Source: Oscillospiraceae bacterium (GTDB taxonomy: Bacteria > Bacillota > Clostridia > Oscillospirales > Oscillospiraceae). From it: a stretch of DNA of 64,000 nucleotides. The notes under the pieces were generated by a model that saw only the letters and a program-made list of their open reading frames with translations, was not told the origin of the DNA and searched no databases. Both the position numbers and the translations under genes were made by a program. Below, in pieces: positions 8,586 to 17,286 of this stretch. The DNA lies in contig JAFWFZ010000008.1 of the NCBI GenBank assembly GCA_017515345.1, positions 62,001-126,000 on the forward strand, given 5' to 3'. Every line of letters begins with the position of its first letter. Position 1 is the first letter of the stretch.

Positions 8586-8591
8586 ATCCAA

Positions 8592-8634
8592 AAAGAAAAC
8601 GCCTCCGCTTCCAAACTCGGAAGCGGAGGCGTTT
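8592..8634 (-). terminator. rho-independent terminator of the nucleoside ABC operon
   Basis: A perfect 16-bp stem (8597-8612 with 8619-8634) and a 6-nt loop, followed on the minus strand by TTTTCTTTTT. It lies just after the last permease gene. Confidence 0.9.
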
Positions 8635-8687
8635 CTCCTCACAGACTAAGGCTAAACCGCGGCGCGGGACGGCCGCGGCGGACCGGC

Positions 8688-9668
8688 CTACCGGTCCTCC
8701 CGGAAATAAGCCAGGCCCAGGCTCGCCGGGGGCTCGTTCTCGCGTTTTTTCCTCAGGGACACCACCACCAGCACGATGGCGGTGACGATATAGGGCAGGA
8801 TCTTGTAGAGCTGATCGGGAATGGGCAGGTGCAGACGCATATACAGGATCATCAGCGCGCCGAACAGGGTGGAGCCCCATATGGCGTTCAGCGGGTTCCA
8901 CAGGCAGAAGATGACCAGCGCCACGGCGAGCCATCCCTCTCCCGCCAGGCCCTCGTGGTTCCACACGCAGCCCGCGATGGTCATGATATAGACCATGCCG
9001 CCGATGGCGGAGATACCGCCGCCGATCACGGTGGCCAGGTACTTGTAACGGGTGATATTGATACCGGCGGCGTCCGCCGTGGCGGGGCTTTCGCCTACGG
9101 CGCGGAGATTCAGGCCCTTTCTGGTGCGCATGAAGAAAACGGCCATAACGATGGCGATGATGAACCCGATATAGACGAAGATGTTGTAGCTGAAGAGAAG
9201 TTGGCCGACGACGGGGACGGACTGGAGCGCCTTTGGGAACGGGGAGGACTGGAACGCGGTCTTCAGCGCGTTGGAGATGGCCACATAGCCCCCCTCGCGT
9301 GTGCGCATGTATTCCCCGATGAACTGGCCGGCGCCGGTGCCGAAGATGGCCAGCGCAAGGCCGGTGACGTTCTGGTTCGCCCGGAGGGAGATGGTGAGGA
9401 AGCTGTAGATGAGCGCGCCGACCGCGCCGGCCAGGAACGCGAAGATCAGCGCCAGGATCACAGCCACGGGCCCGCTTGCTGCGGCGCCGGCCATCTTTTC
9501 ATAGTAGAAGGCCGCGCCGAGGCCAACGGCCCCGCCCATATACATCATACCTTCGACGCCCAGGTTCATATTGCCCGATTTCTGGGTCAGCACCTCGCCC
9601 ACGGTGCCGAAGAGCAGCGGCGTGCCGTTCAGAACGGCATTGTAGATGAGCAGGATCACAGCATTCAT
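8688..9668 (-). CDS. nucleoside-type ABC transporter permease (NupQ-like)
   Basis: A 326-residue multi-pass membrane protein of the BPD_transp_2 family, the second permease of a BMP-type nucleoside importer. Recognisable features are NGTPLLFGTVGEVLTQKSGNMN at the start (first residues split over the first helix), LGVEGMMYMG, LNLRAVGESPATADAAGI with a coupling-helix-like cytoplasmic loop, and IPDQLYKILPYI near the end. Its start overlaps the preceding permease by 4 bp. Nucleosides are the likely substrate, from family and from the adjacent purine genes; sugars are a less likely alternative. Confidence 0.92.
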   Translation of the reverse strand: MNAVILLIYNAVLNGTPLLFGTVGEVLTQKSGNMNLGVEGMMYMGGAVGLGAAFYYEKMAGAAASGPVAVILALIFAFLAGAVGALIYSFLTISLRANQNVTGLALAIFGTGAGQFIGEYMRTREGGYVAISNALKTAFQSSPFPKALQSVPVVGQLLFSYNIFVYIGFIIAIVMAVFFMRTRKGLNLRAVGESPATADAAGINITRYKYLATVIGGGISAIGGMVYIMTIAGCVWNHEGLAGEGWLAVALVIFCLWNPLNAIWGSTLFGALMILYMRLHLPIPDQLYKILPYIVTAIVLVVVSLRKKRENEPPASLGLAYFREDR

Positions 9669-10750
9669 TTTTCCGCCGCCTCCTTATGCCCCCGCAGGAT
9701 GATGCGGTAATTGATGAAGAACTCGCAGCCCAGCATGCAGAAAAGGAAGATGCCGGTGATGATATCGGAGATGGAGGCCGGCACCGCCATACGGGTCTGC
9801 AGGGTGTCCGCGCCCTTGTCCAGCACGCCCAGCAGGCAGGAGATGCCCACCATGGCAAAGGGGTTGAGCTGCGCCAGCCAGCACACGGTAATGGCGGTGA
9901 AGCCCACGCCGCCTGCCGCGCTGTCATACAGCGTACCGTTGGCTCCGGACACGATCACAAAGCCCACCAGACCGCAGATGGCCCCGGATATGAACACAGT
10001 GCGCATGATGATGCGGCCCACGTTCATGCCGGCGTAGCGCGCCGTATTTTCGCTGTTGCCGATAACGGAGATCTCAAAGCCGTGCTTCGTGTATTTCATA
10101 TAGATGAACATGAGCACCGTCAGCACCAACACGATGATCCAGCCGATGTGGATGCCGAACACCTTGGGAAGCATGGCGCTCTTGGCAAACGTAGGAATGA
10201 TCTGGCTGCCGGGCTTGCCCTCCCACGGGCCGCCCTGGAGCCATCGGACGATGCCGATGACGATGTAGTTCATCATCAGGGTGAACAGCGTTTCGTTGGT
10301 GCCCCAGCGCGCCTTGAAGAACGCGGGGATCAGGGCGCAGATGCCGCCGAACAGCGCGCCCGCGACCGCCATGACCGGGATGAGCACGGGGCCGGACAGT
10401 CTGTTCGCCCAAAACAGCGCAAAATAACTGGCAGCGATGGCGCCTGCGGTGATCTGCCCCTCGGCGCCGATGTTCCAGTAGCGCATCCTGAAGCAGGGTG
10501 CCAGCGCCAGAGCAGTGCCCAGCAGGGGGACAGCCAGCTTCACCGTCTGACGGATGGCAGTCGCCTTGCCCAGGGAGCCGGTGACGATGGTGCCGTACGC
10601 CTCCAGCGGGTTATGTCCCAGACAGAGGAACAGGATCGCGCCGATGAGTATGGCCACGATAAAGGATGCGCCGCGGATGGCCCACATGCGCCCCGGCGAC
10701 ATAACACCGCGCTTTGCCAGCCGGATGAGAGGTGTTTTCTGTTCGTGCAT
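9665..10750 (-). CDS. nucleoside-type ABC transporter permease (NupP-like)
   Basis: First permease of the importer, 361 residues from the ATG at 10750, with about eight hydrophobic helices. Family marks include LTLMMNYIVIGIVRWL, the cytoplasmic GNSENTARYAGMNVGRI loop that docks on the ATPase, and LLGVLDKGADTL. The ATG overlaps the TGA of the ATPase gene by one base (TGATG), implying coupling. The longer upstream frame is a shadow of the ATPase gene. Confidence 0.92.
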   Translation of the reverse strand: MHEQKTPLIRLAKRGVMSPGRMWAIRGASFIVAILIGAILFLCLGHNPLEAYGTIVTGSLGKATAIRQTVKLAVPLLGTALALAPCFRMRYWNIGAEGQITAGAIAASYFALFWANRLSGPVLIPVMAVAGALFGGICALIPAFFKARWGTNETLFTLMMNYIVIGIVRWLQGGPWEGKPGSQIIPTFAKSAMLPKVFGIHIGWIIVLVLTVLMFIYMKYTKHGFEISVIGNSENTARYAGMNVGRIIMRTVFISGAICGLVGFVIVSGANGTLYDSAAGGVGFTAITVCWLAQLNPFAMVGISCLLGVLDKGADTLQTRMAVPASISDIITGIFLFCMLGCEFFINYRIILRGHKEAAEK

Positions 10751-12285
10751 CACGCATCCTCCCTTCCGCCGCCCACGCGCGTCATGAGCAGGCCGATCTC
10801 TTCTTTTGTGGTGGTGCGGGCGTCCACGATACCGGAGACCCGGTTGCCGCACAGCACGAGGATGCGGTCGCACAGCTCCAGCAGCACGTCCAGATCCTCG
10901 CCCACGAAGATGACCGCCACGCCCTTCTGTTTCTGTTCGGTCATCAGATTATATATGGTGTAGGAGGTGTTGATATCCAGCCCGCGGACGGCGTAGGCGC
11001 TCATGAGCACCGAGGGCGCGCTGGCGATCTCGCGCCCCACCAGCACCTTCTGCACGTTGCCTCCGGAAAGGCGGCGCACCGGGTATTCGATGTCCGGCGT
11101 CAGCACCTCCAGCCTCTCCTTCACCTGCTTTGCCAGCTCCGTGGGTCCCTTCCGGTTCACGAAGATGCTGCGGCCGCTGAGCCAGGACCGGAGCATCATG
11201 TTCCCGGTCATGCCCATGTCGCCCACGAGGCCCATGCCCAGCCGGTCCTCCGGCACAAAGGCCATGGCCACGCCCGCCTGGCGGATCTGCATGGGCGTCT
11301 TGCCCACCAGCTCCTGGGGCTTCGCTCCCTCAGGCGTGTAGGTGATATTGCCGGAACGGATGGTGTAGAGCCCGGCGATCGCCTCCAGCAGCTCCTTCTG
11401 GCCGCTGCCGGCGATGCCCGCCACGCCCAGGATCTCCCCGCTGTAGGCGGTGAAGGAGATATGATCCAGCTTTACAACGCCCTCGTGATCCACCACGGTC
11501 ACACCGTTCAGCTTCAGGCGGGGCTTGGGGTCCACCGGCACGGGCCGGTCGATATTGAGGCTCACGGCGCGGCCGACCATCATTTCCGTAAGGGCAGCCG
11601 GATTCGTCTCACTCGTCTTTACGCGGCCGATGTATCTCCCCTTCCGCAGAACGGCCACCTCGTCGGAGATCTCCATGACCTCGTTCAGCTTGTGGGTGAT
11701 GATGACGATCGTCTTGTTGTCGGCGCGCATGGCCCGGAGGATCTCAAAGAGCTTCCCCGTCTCCTGGGGCGTCAGCACGGCCGTGGGTTCATCCAGGATC
11801 AGCACCTCCGCGCCCCGGTACAGGACCTTCACGATTTCCACCGTCTGCTTTTCAGAGACGGACATATCGTAGACCTTCTTGTTGGGGTCGATGCCGAAAC
11901 CGTATCTGTCGCTGATCTCCCGCACTTTGGCGGCGATGGCCTTTCGGTCGAATTTCCCCTTCTCCTCCAGGCCAAGGACGATGTTTTCCGCGGCGGTGAA
12001 CACATCCACCAGCTTGAAGTGCTGATGGATCATGCCGATGCCGTTTTCAAAAGCGTCCCTGGGCGAGCGGATGGAGACAGGCTTCCCGCCCACGAGGATC
12101 TCTCCCTCGTCCGGGTAGTAGATGCCGGAGAGCATGTTCATCAGGGACGTCTTGCCGCTTCCGTTCTCCCCCAGCAGCGACAGGATCCTGCCCCGGTCGA
12201 TGGTGAGACTGATGTTGTCGTTCGCCGTGACGGAGCCGAATCGCTTCGTGATGTTCCTGAGCTCGATCGCGTGGACCTCGTCCAA
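10750..12285 (-). CDS. nucleoside-type ABC transporter ATP-binding protein (NupO-like)
   Basis: Tandem-ATPase subunit of the sugar/nucleoside class, about 511 residues. The first domain has Walker A GENGSGKTS, a divergent signature MSVSEKQTVE and Walker B VLILDEPTA. The second has a degenerate Walker A (GIAGSGQKE), signature LSGGNVQK, and lacks a normal Walker B Glu (MSAYAVRGLD), as is usual in this class. I chose the TTG at 12285 because AAAGGGTGA lies 6 nt upstream and the domain begins soon after; a TTG at 12324 is the alternative. First gene of the three-gene operon. Confidence 0.9.
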   Translation of the reverse strand: MDEVHAIELRNITKRFGSVTANDNISLTIDRGRILSLLGENGSGKTSLMNMLSGIYYPDEGEILVGGKPVSIRSPRDAFENGIGMIHQHFKLVDVFTAAENIVLGLEEKGKFDRKAIAAKVREISDRYGFGIDPNKKVYDMSVSEKQTVEIVKVLYRGAEVLILDEPTAVLTPQETGKLFEILRAMRADNKTIVIITHKLNEVMEISDEVAVLRKGRYIGRVKTSETNPAALTEMMVGRAVSLNIDRPVPVDPKPRLKLNGVTVVDHEGVVKLDHISFTAYSGEILGVAGIAGSGQKELLEAIAGLYTIRSGNITYTPEGAKPQELVGKTPMQIRQAGVAMAFVPEDRLGMGLVGDMGMTGNMMLRSWLSGRSIFVNRKGPTELAKQVKERLEVLTPDIEYPVRRLSGGNVQKVLVGREIASAPSVLMSAYAVRGLDINTSYTIYNLMTEQKQKGVAVIFVGEDLDVLLELCDRILVLCGNRVSGIVDARTTTKEEIGLLMTRVGGGREDA

Positions 12286-12475
12286 TTGCGTCACCCTTTC
12301 CCGCGCGCAGACCCGCGCATTCAATCATGGTATTATCCTACCAAAATCGAGCGGATACGGCAAGAGGGGGAACGGGATTTTTGCACGATTTTGGCAAACC
12401 CGTGTGCCGCCCCCCTCATGGCGCCGCTCAATTTCTTCAACCTGATCCTGATGGAATAACGTCCGCATCATCATG

Positions 12476-12510
12476 AAAAGCGGCACCCGCTTCAAGCGGG
12501 CGCCGCTTTT
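12476..12510 (-). terminator. rho-independent terminator after the BMP lipoprotein gene
   Basis: A 16-bp stem with one G-U wobble on the minus strand (AAAAGCGGC arms, 12476-12510) ending in TTTT, just downstream of the lipoprotein stop codon. It separates the strongly expressed binding protein from the ATPase and permease genes. Confidence 0.8.
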
Positions 12511-12532
12511 GCTATCCTGTTTCTGTGTGGGA

Positions 12533-13900
12533 TCAATACGCTGCGTTCAGCCACTCGATGCCGTCGATCTGGAGGGCAAAGTAGGGAGCGGACTGGAAAT
12601 AGGACTCATGGAAGGCTCCGTCGAACACGGCCTCCTCGGAGTCGGGGGCGAAGTCGCCGTCGGTGTCGATGGCGAAGGCCTGGGTGACCTCCTGGCCCTC
12701 CACGGTGAAGGTGGAGGTATCGAACACCTTGATGGCGCCGGACTTGATGCCGGCCTCGACCTCCGCCAGCTTGGCGGCGGTGCCCTCGGCAGCGATCGCT
12801 TCGTTGAGCTCAGTCATGACCACGTCTCCGTCGGCCATGCCGTGCTGGCAGTAATCCTGCTCCAGGGTCGTGCCGTTGGCGATGCACTCGATGGCGTGGA
12901 CAAAGTAGTTGGTCCAGTCGATGCGGGTGCCGATGATGCTGGCCTCGGGCGCGATGCCGGTCATGTCGTTGTTGTAGCCGGTGTGGAACACGCCGTAGGT
13001 CTGGGCAGTGGTGGCGGGGGTGGTGTTGTCGGAGTGCTGGGAGATCATCACGCAGCCCGCGTCGCACAGGGCGGCGGCGGCGTTGGCCTCCAGCGTGGCG
13101 TCAGACCAGGAGCCCACGAACTGCACCTTCATGGTGGCGGAGGGGCAAACGCTCCGCGCACCGAGATAATAAGCGGTGAAGCCGGAGATGACCTCCGCGA
13201 AGGAGTAGGCGCCCACGTAGCCGATGACGGCCTGGTCCGCGGTGATCTCGCCCTTGTCGATCATCTCCTGCATCTTGAGACCGGCGGCCACGCCGGCCAC
13301 ATAGCGGCCCTCATAGATGTCGGCGAAGGCGTTGTGGGTGTTGTCCAGATCGTCCTTCCAGGAGCCCTCGTTGGTGCAGCCCACGAAGGTCACGTCGGGA
13401 TAATCGGCGGCCACGCGGAGCATGGCGGGCTCCTGCCCGTAGGAGTTGTTGAAGATGATCTCGCAGCCCTCCTCCGCCAGCTCGATGTTGGCGTCGGCCA
13501 CGGGGTCGCCCTCGATCAGGTTGTACTTAACGACCCACTCCACGTTGATGCCCTCCGCCTTCAGGACGTCGGTGGCGGCGTCCTTGCCGCGGATAAAGTT
13601 GAAGGTGTAGCCCTGGTCATTCTCATCGCCGATGCAGACGAGGCCGACCTTGACGGTACGTCCCTCATCGGAGGGGGCGACAGAATCGGCAGGGGCTGCG
13701 GAATCTGCGGGAGCGGCAGAATCGGCGGGAGCTGCGGAATCCGCAGGGGCTGCGGAATCCGCGGGAGCGGCAGAATCGGCAGGAGCTGCGGAATCTGCGG
13801 GAGCCTGGGAGCCGGCGGGCTCGGCGCTCTTGTTGCTGCAGCCGGCAAGCATCGCGGCCACAAGAACGAGAGCCAGAAGCAATGCGATTACTTTTTTCAT
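12533..13900 (-). CDS. BMP-family nucleoside-binding lipoprotein
   Basis: Substrate-binding lipoprotein of the nucleoside ABC importer, 455 residues. It has a type II signal peptide with lipobox LAGC (lipidated Cys21). A linker of repeated APADSA hexapeptides follows (about residues 30-78). The Bmp/Med domain starts with VKVGLVCIGDENDQGYTFN and contains VVKYNLIEGDPVADANIEL, QEPAMLRVAADYPDVTFVG and YVGAYSFAEVISGFTAYYLG. A strong GGAGGATAAA ribosome binding site precedes the ATG. It has its own promoter and terminator, separate from the transporter genes downstream. Confidence 0.94.
   Translation of the reverse strand: MKKVIALLLALVLVAAMLAGCSNKSAEPAGSQAPADSAAPADSAAPADSAAPADSAAPADSAAPADSAAPADSVAPSDEGRTVKVGLVCIGDENDQGYTFNFIRGKDAATDVLKAEGINVEWVVKYNLIEGDPVADANIELAEEGCEIIFNNSYGQEPAMLRVAADYPDVTFVGCTNEGSWKDDLDNTHNAFADIYEGRYVAGVAAGLKMQEMIDKGEITADQAVIGYVGAYSFAEVISGFTAYYLGARSVCPSATMKVQFVGSWSDATLEANAAAALCDAGCVMISQHSDNTTPATTAQTYGVFHTGYNNDMTGIAPEASIIGTRIDWTNYFVHAIECIANGTTLEQDYCQHGMADGDVVMTELNEAIAAEGTAAKLAEVEAGIKSGAIKVFDTSTFTVEGQEVTQAFAIDTDGDFAPDSEEAVFDGAFHESYFQSAPYFALQIDGIEWLNAAY
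13681..13806 (-). repeat. seven 18-bp tandem repeats encoding the lipoprotein linker
   Basis: Seven imperfect 18-bp units (plus-strand form CAGAATCGGCAGGGGCTG and variants) encode PADSAA-type hexapeptides between the lipidated Cys and the binding domain. Such runs can vary in copy number by slippage. Confidence 0.9.
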
Positions 13901-13930
13901 TTTATCCTCCGTTTAGTTTTATAGTTTCGG

Positions 13931-13974
13931 AAAAGAAAAAACAGCCGCGATCCGTTTCCAAAAGCAACTGTTTT
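13931..13974 (-). terminator. probable terminator between xpt and the BMP lipoprotein gene
   Basis: Minus-strand arms AAAACAGTTGC (13964-13974) and GCGGCTGTTTT (13938-13948) pair over 11 bp with two G-U wobbles and are followed by TTCTTTT. It lies downstream of xpt but also downstream of the candidate lipoprotein promoter, so it could act as an attenuator. I see no purine riboswitch core beside it. Confidence 0.55.
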
Positions 13975-13987
13975 CCCTTCCGGGCTT

Positions 13988-14016
13988 ATTCTACAAAATA
14001 AGTCAGGATTTTACAA
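13988..14016 (-). promoter_or_regulatory. sigma-A-like promoter for the BMP lipoprotein gene
   Basis: Minus-strand TTGTAA (14011-14016), a 17-nt spacer, and TAGAAT (13988-13993), about 90 bp upstream of the lipoprotein start. Confidence 0.55.
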
Positions 14017-14026
14017 GATGTATTTT

Positions 14027-14605
14027 TCAATTTCTGAATATTATTTCACCCGTGTTTTCATCCATCGATTCCACGATGGCCAGGGACTCCACCCGCACGC
14101 CGCGGGAGCGGATCAGCGCCCCGCCGGGCTGGAAGCCCTTCTCGATGGCGATGCCCACGCCAGTCAGGGCAGCCCCGGAGCTCTCCACCAGGGAGATGAG
14201 CCCCTCCAGCGCCGCGCCGTTGGCCAAAAAATCGTCGATGATCAGCACCCGGTCGCCGGGCTTCAGGTATTTCTTCGATACGATCACATCATAGACCCTG
14301 CCGTGGGTAAAGGAGCGGATCTTCGTGGTGAGCATCTCCCCGTCCAGGTTGATGCTCTGGGCCTTCTTGGCGAAGACCACCGGCACGCCGAACTCGAGTC
14401 CGGCCGCCGTGGCCAGGGCGATGCCGCTGGCCTCGATCGTCAGGATCTTGTTGATCTCCGTCCCCTCATAGAGTCGCTTCCACTCCTTCGCCAGCTCCAT
14501 GAACAGCGCGGGATCGAGCTGGTGGTTCAGAAAACTGTCCACCTTCAATACGCCCCCGGCCTTGACGACCCCGTCTCTTCTGATCCTGTCCTCCAGCAGT
14601 TTCAT
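14027..14605 (-). CDS. xpt: xanthine phosphoribosyltransferase
   Basis: Converts xanthine and PRPP to XMP in purine salvage. The 192-residue length matches Xpt. Visible are [12 protein letters not shown] and [14 protein letters not shown] at the N terminus, EASGIALA, and the PRPP-binding loop [14 protein letters not shown]. It is the last gene of an operon with the deaminase and the SAH hydrolase, suggesting recovery of purine bases released from S-adenosylhomocysteine or imported nucleosides. Confidence 0.95.
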   Translation of the reverse strand: MKLLEDRIRRDGVVKAGGVLKVDSFLNHQLDPALFMELAKEWKRLYEGTEINKILTIEASGIALATAAGLEFGVPVVFAKKAQSINLDGEMLTTKIRSFTHGRVYDVIVSKKYLKPGDRVLIIDDFLANGAALEGLISLVESSGAALTGVGIAIEKGFQPGGALIRSRGVRVESLAIVESMDENTGEIIFRN

Positions 14606-14629
14606 TTTTCTCTCCCCTCTGTCCTTCTC

Positions 14630-15874
14630 TCAGAGCGCCCAGCTGTCCAGATACTTCTTTTGCTCCTCCGTGAGCTCGTCGATGGCAAGTCCGCAGGCCT
14701 CCAGCTTCTTTCGGGCCACGAACAGGTCCACCTCCTCCGGCACGGGGATCACGCCGGGCTTCAGCGCATCCCGGTTGTCGGCCAGGTATTTGGCGCTCAG
14801 CGCCTGGATGGCGAAGCTCATATCCATGATCTCCACCGGGTGTCCGTCGCCGGAAGCCAGGTTCACGAGCCTGCCCTCCGCCAGCACATAGACCGTTCTG
14901 CCGTTATCCAGGGTATAGCCCATGATGTTGGGCTTCTGCTCCTCGCGCTTCACCGCGTGCCGGTCCAGCCACGCCACGTCCACCTCCACGTTGAAGTGGC
15001 CGGCGTTGCACAGGACAGCCCCGTCCTTCAGGAGCCGGAAGTGCTTTTCCGTGATCACGTCCCGGCAGCCGGTGGAGGTGATGAACATGTCCCCGACCTG
15101 CGCGGCGTCCTCCATGGGCATGACCTCGAACCCGTCCATCATGGCCTCCAGCGCCTTGACGGGATCCACCTCGCAGACGATGACCCGGGCGCCGTAGCCC
15201 TTTGCCCGCATGGCGATGCCCCGGCCGCACCACCCGTAGCCGGCCACCACCACATGCTTGCCGCTGACCACCAGATTCGTGGTGCGGATCACCCCGTCCC
15301 ATGCGGACTGCCCGGTGCCGTAGCGGTTGTCGAACAGGTATTTGCACCGGGCGTTGTTCACCGTGATCATGGGGAACCTGAGCTCCCCGTCCCGCTGCAT
15401 GGAGCGCAGGCGGATCACGCCGGTGGTGGTCTCCTCACAGCCGCCGATGACCCCGGGGATCAGCTCCCGCAGCTTCGTGTGGACCAGGTTCACCAGATCG
15501 CCGCCGTCGTCGATGATGATGTGGGGCCCGCAGGAGAGGGCTGCGGCCAGATGCGCCTCGTACTCCTCCGCTGTGGCGCCGTGCCAGGCGTGCACGTCCA
15601 TGCCCCGGCTCGCCAGGGCGGCCGCCACATCGTCCTGGGTGGACAGCGGGTTGCAGCCCGTAACGTGCATCTCCGCCCCCGCGTCCTCCAGCATCCGGCA
15701 CAGGCAGGCCGTCTTGGCCTCCATGTGGACGGAGAGGGTGATCTTCAGCCCGGCAAAGGGCTTCGTCTTTTTGAATTCACCGCCGATCAGTCCCAGAAGC
15801 GGCATGTTCCGGCGTGCCCACTCGATCTTCCTCTCCCCGGAGGGCGCCAGGGAGATGTCCCGGATCTCGCTCAT
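14630..15874 (-). CDS. ahcY: S-adenosylhomocysteine hydrolase family, possibly S-inosylhomocysteine hydrolase
   Basis: NAD-dependent hydrolase, 414 residues, of the short bacterial/archaeal type. It has the NAD motif GYGWCGRG, DDGGDL, EETTTGV, VCNAGHFN and AEGRLVNL. Two adenine-pocket residues differ from the usual enzyme: the human motif HMTVET and the common bacterial HMTIQT read HMEAKT here, giving Glu52 and Lys54. The C-terminal KPDHYRY-type tail is absent. The gene overlaps the preceding MTA/SAH deaminase by 4 bp, so the real substrate may be the deaminated S-inosylhomocysteine. Family certain; substrate inferred. Confidence 0.93.
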   Translation of the reverse strand: MSEIRDISLAPSGERKIEWARRNMPLLGLIGGEFKKTKPFAGLKITLSVHMEAKTACLCRMLEDAGAEMHVTGCNPLSTQDDVAAALASRGMDVHAWHGATAEEYEAHLAAALSCGPHIIIDDGGDLVNLVHTKLRELIPGVIGGCEETTTGVIRLRSMQRDGELRFPMITVNNARCKYLFDNRYGTGQSAWDGVIRTTNLVVSGKHVVVAGYGWCGRGIAMRAKGYGARVIVCEVDPVKALEAMMDGFEVMPMEDAAQVGDMFITSTGCRDVITEKHFRLLKDGAVLCNAGHFNVEVDVAWLDRHAVKREEQKPNIMGYTLDNGRTVYVLAEGRLVNLASGDGHPVEIMDMSFAIQALSAKYLADNRDALKPGVIPVPEEVDLFVARKKLEACGLAIDELTEEQKKYLDSWAL

Positions 15875-17148
15875 CTCGCACCCACCCTGTCGCTGACCTT
15901 TCCGGCCTCGTAATAGATCCTCTCTTTATCCAGCGTTTTGAATTCGCCCTTCTCCATGAGGATCACGCCGTCCACCATCACCGTTTCGATCTCGGAGCCG
16001 TTCATGGAGTAGGCGACGCTCGCCACAGGGTCGTTCACCGGCTGCAGGTTGGGCCTGTCCAGATCCACCACGGAGAGATCGGCCCGCATGCCCGGCCGGA
16101 TCTCACCCAGGTCGTCATAGCCCATGGCCTTCGCCCCATTGAGGCTGGCGATGGTGAGCCCCTCCCGAGCGCCGACCGCCTGGGCGTCATGGTTCACGCC
16201 CTTGTGGATCAGGGTCAGCAGCGCCAGGTCCCGGAACATGTTCAGGGCGTTGTTGCTGGCGGCGCTGTCGGTGCCCAGGGCCACGTTCACGCCCGCCGCC
16301 ATGAGCTTCGGCACCGGGGCCACGCCGTTGGCCAGCTTCAGGTTGCTCACCGGGTTCGTGGCCACGGTGGTCCCCCTGGCGGCGATAAGGGCGATGTCGC
16401 TGTCGCTGAGCTGGATGCAGTGGGCCGCCACGGTCCGATCCGTCAGGATGCCGCACCGGTCGGCCAGCTCAATGGGCGTGCAGCCGTAGCCCTCCCGGAT
16501 GGTATCCATCTCCGAAAGGCTCTCGGAGAGGTGCACGTGCAGGCCAAGGCCCAGCTCCTTCGCCGTTTTCCCCACCTCGGTCATGTAGCCGTCGTCGCAG
16601 GTGTACGGCGCGTGCGGCGCCAGCATGAAGGTGATGCGGGGATGGCCCTTCCACTTCTCATAGACGTCCACCGCCTCCCTGAGCTTGGCCTCCGCCGTGG
16701 CGGGGTCGCTCTTGTCGCCCGACAGTCCCCGGCTCATCACGGCGCGCATCCCGCTCTCATCCACGGCGCGGGTCACGTCGTCGGTGAAATAATACATGTC
16801 GATAAAGGACGTGGTGCCGGTGGCGATCATCTCCAGGCAGGCGAGCTGGGTCCCCCAGTAGCAGTCCTCGCCGCAGAGCTTGTCCTCCATGGGCATGACG
16901 CGCCCGAAGAGCCAGTCGTTGAAGAGGAGATCGTCCGCGCTGTTGCGGAACACGTTCATGGCTGCGTGGGTGTGGGCGTTCACCAGACCGGGGAGCAGCA
17001 TTTTCCCGCTGCCCTCGATGGTCTTCTCCGCCCGGAAGTCCGCGGGCGCATCCCCCACGGAGAGGATCCGTCCGTCCCGAATGCCCACGGAGCAAACCTT
17101 CGCGCCGTCGGGCGTGATTGCAAGAATGTCCCTGATAAGAATGTCCAT
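15871..17148 (-). CDS. mtaD: 5-methylthioadenosine / S-adenosylhomocysteine deaminase
   Basis: Amidohydrolase that deaminates SAH, methylthioadenosine or related adenosines to the inosine forms. The 425-residue protein shows the metal-binding NAHTHAAM, HVHLSES, the AHC segment and LGTDSAASNN with the catalytic Asp. The GTTSFIDMYYF and PHAPYTC segments match the MtaD/DadD group rather than guanine deaminase or chlorohydrolases. First gene of the operon with ahcY and xpt; the preceding promoter at 17212-17240 is strong. 5'-deoxyadenosine could also be a substrate. Confidence 0.9.
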   Translation of the reverse strand: MDILIRDILAITPDGAKVCSVGIRDGRILSVGDAPADFRAEKTIEGSGKMLLPGLVNAHTHAAMNVFRNSADDLLFNDWLFGRVMPMEDKLCGEDCYWGTQLACLEMIATGTTSFIDMYYFTDDVTRAVDESGMRAVMSRGLSGDKSDPATAEAKLREAVDVYEKWKGHPRITFMLAPHAPYTCDDGYMTEVGKTAKELGLGLHVHLSESLSEMDTIREGYGCTPIELADRCGILTDRTVAAHCIQLSDSDIALIAARGTTVATNPVSNLKLANGVAPVPKLMAAGVNVALGTDSAASNNALNMFRDLALLTLIHKGVNHDAQAVGAREGLTIASLNGAKAMGYDDLGEIRPGMRADLSVVDLDRPNLQPVNDPVASVAYSMNGSEIETVMVDGVILMEKGEFKTLDKERIYYEAGKVSDRVGAR

Positions 17149-17211
17149 ATCTCAATGCCTCCCGAATGATATGCCCGCCGCCGGGCGGACGGTAACTTCT
17201 GTTCCGGTATC

Positions 17212-17240
17212 ACTATACCACAACGCACAGGTGAAGTAAA
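17212..17240 (-). promoter_or_regulatory. sigma-A-like promoter of the mtaD-ahcY-xpt operon
   Basis: Minus-strand TTTACT (17235-17240), a 17-nt spacer, and TATAGT (17212-17217), about 65 bp before the deaminase start. Confidence 0.7.
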
Positions 17241-17286
17241 TCTCGCCGTTTCATGCTGACGCGATCCCGCAAGCCGCGGCACGCGT

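Noticed and set aside
10732..12459. 575-codon open frame on the plus strand
   Set aside because: Mirror of the ABC ATPase gene; low-complexity H/Q/D-rich product.
13681..13806. CRISPR-like repeat array
   Set aside because: Contiguous 18-bp units without spacers, in frame inside a lipoprotein gene.
13901..14026. Purine riboswitch before the nucleoside lipoprotein gene
   Set aside because: Expected from the neighbouring xpt, but the three-way-junction core and conserved loop sequences are absent; only a promoter and a terminator are visible.
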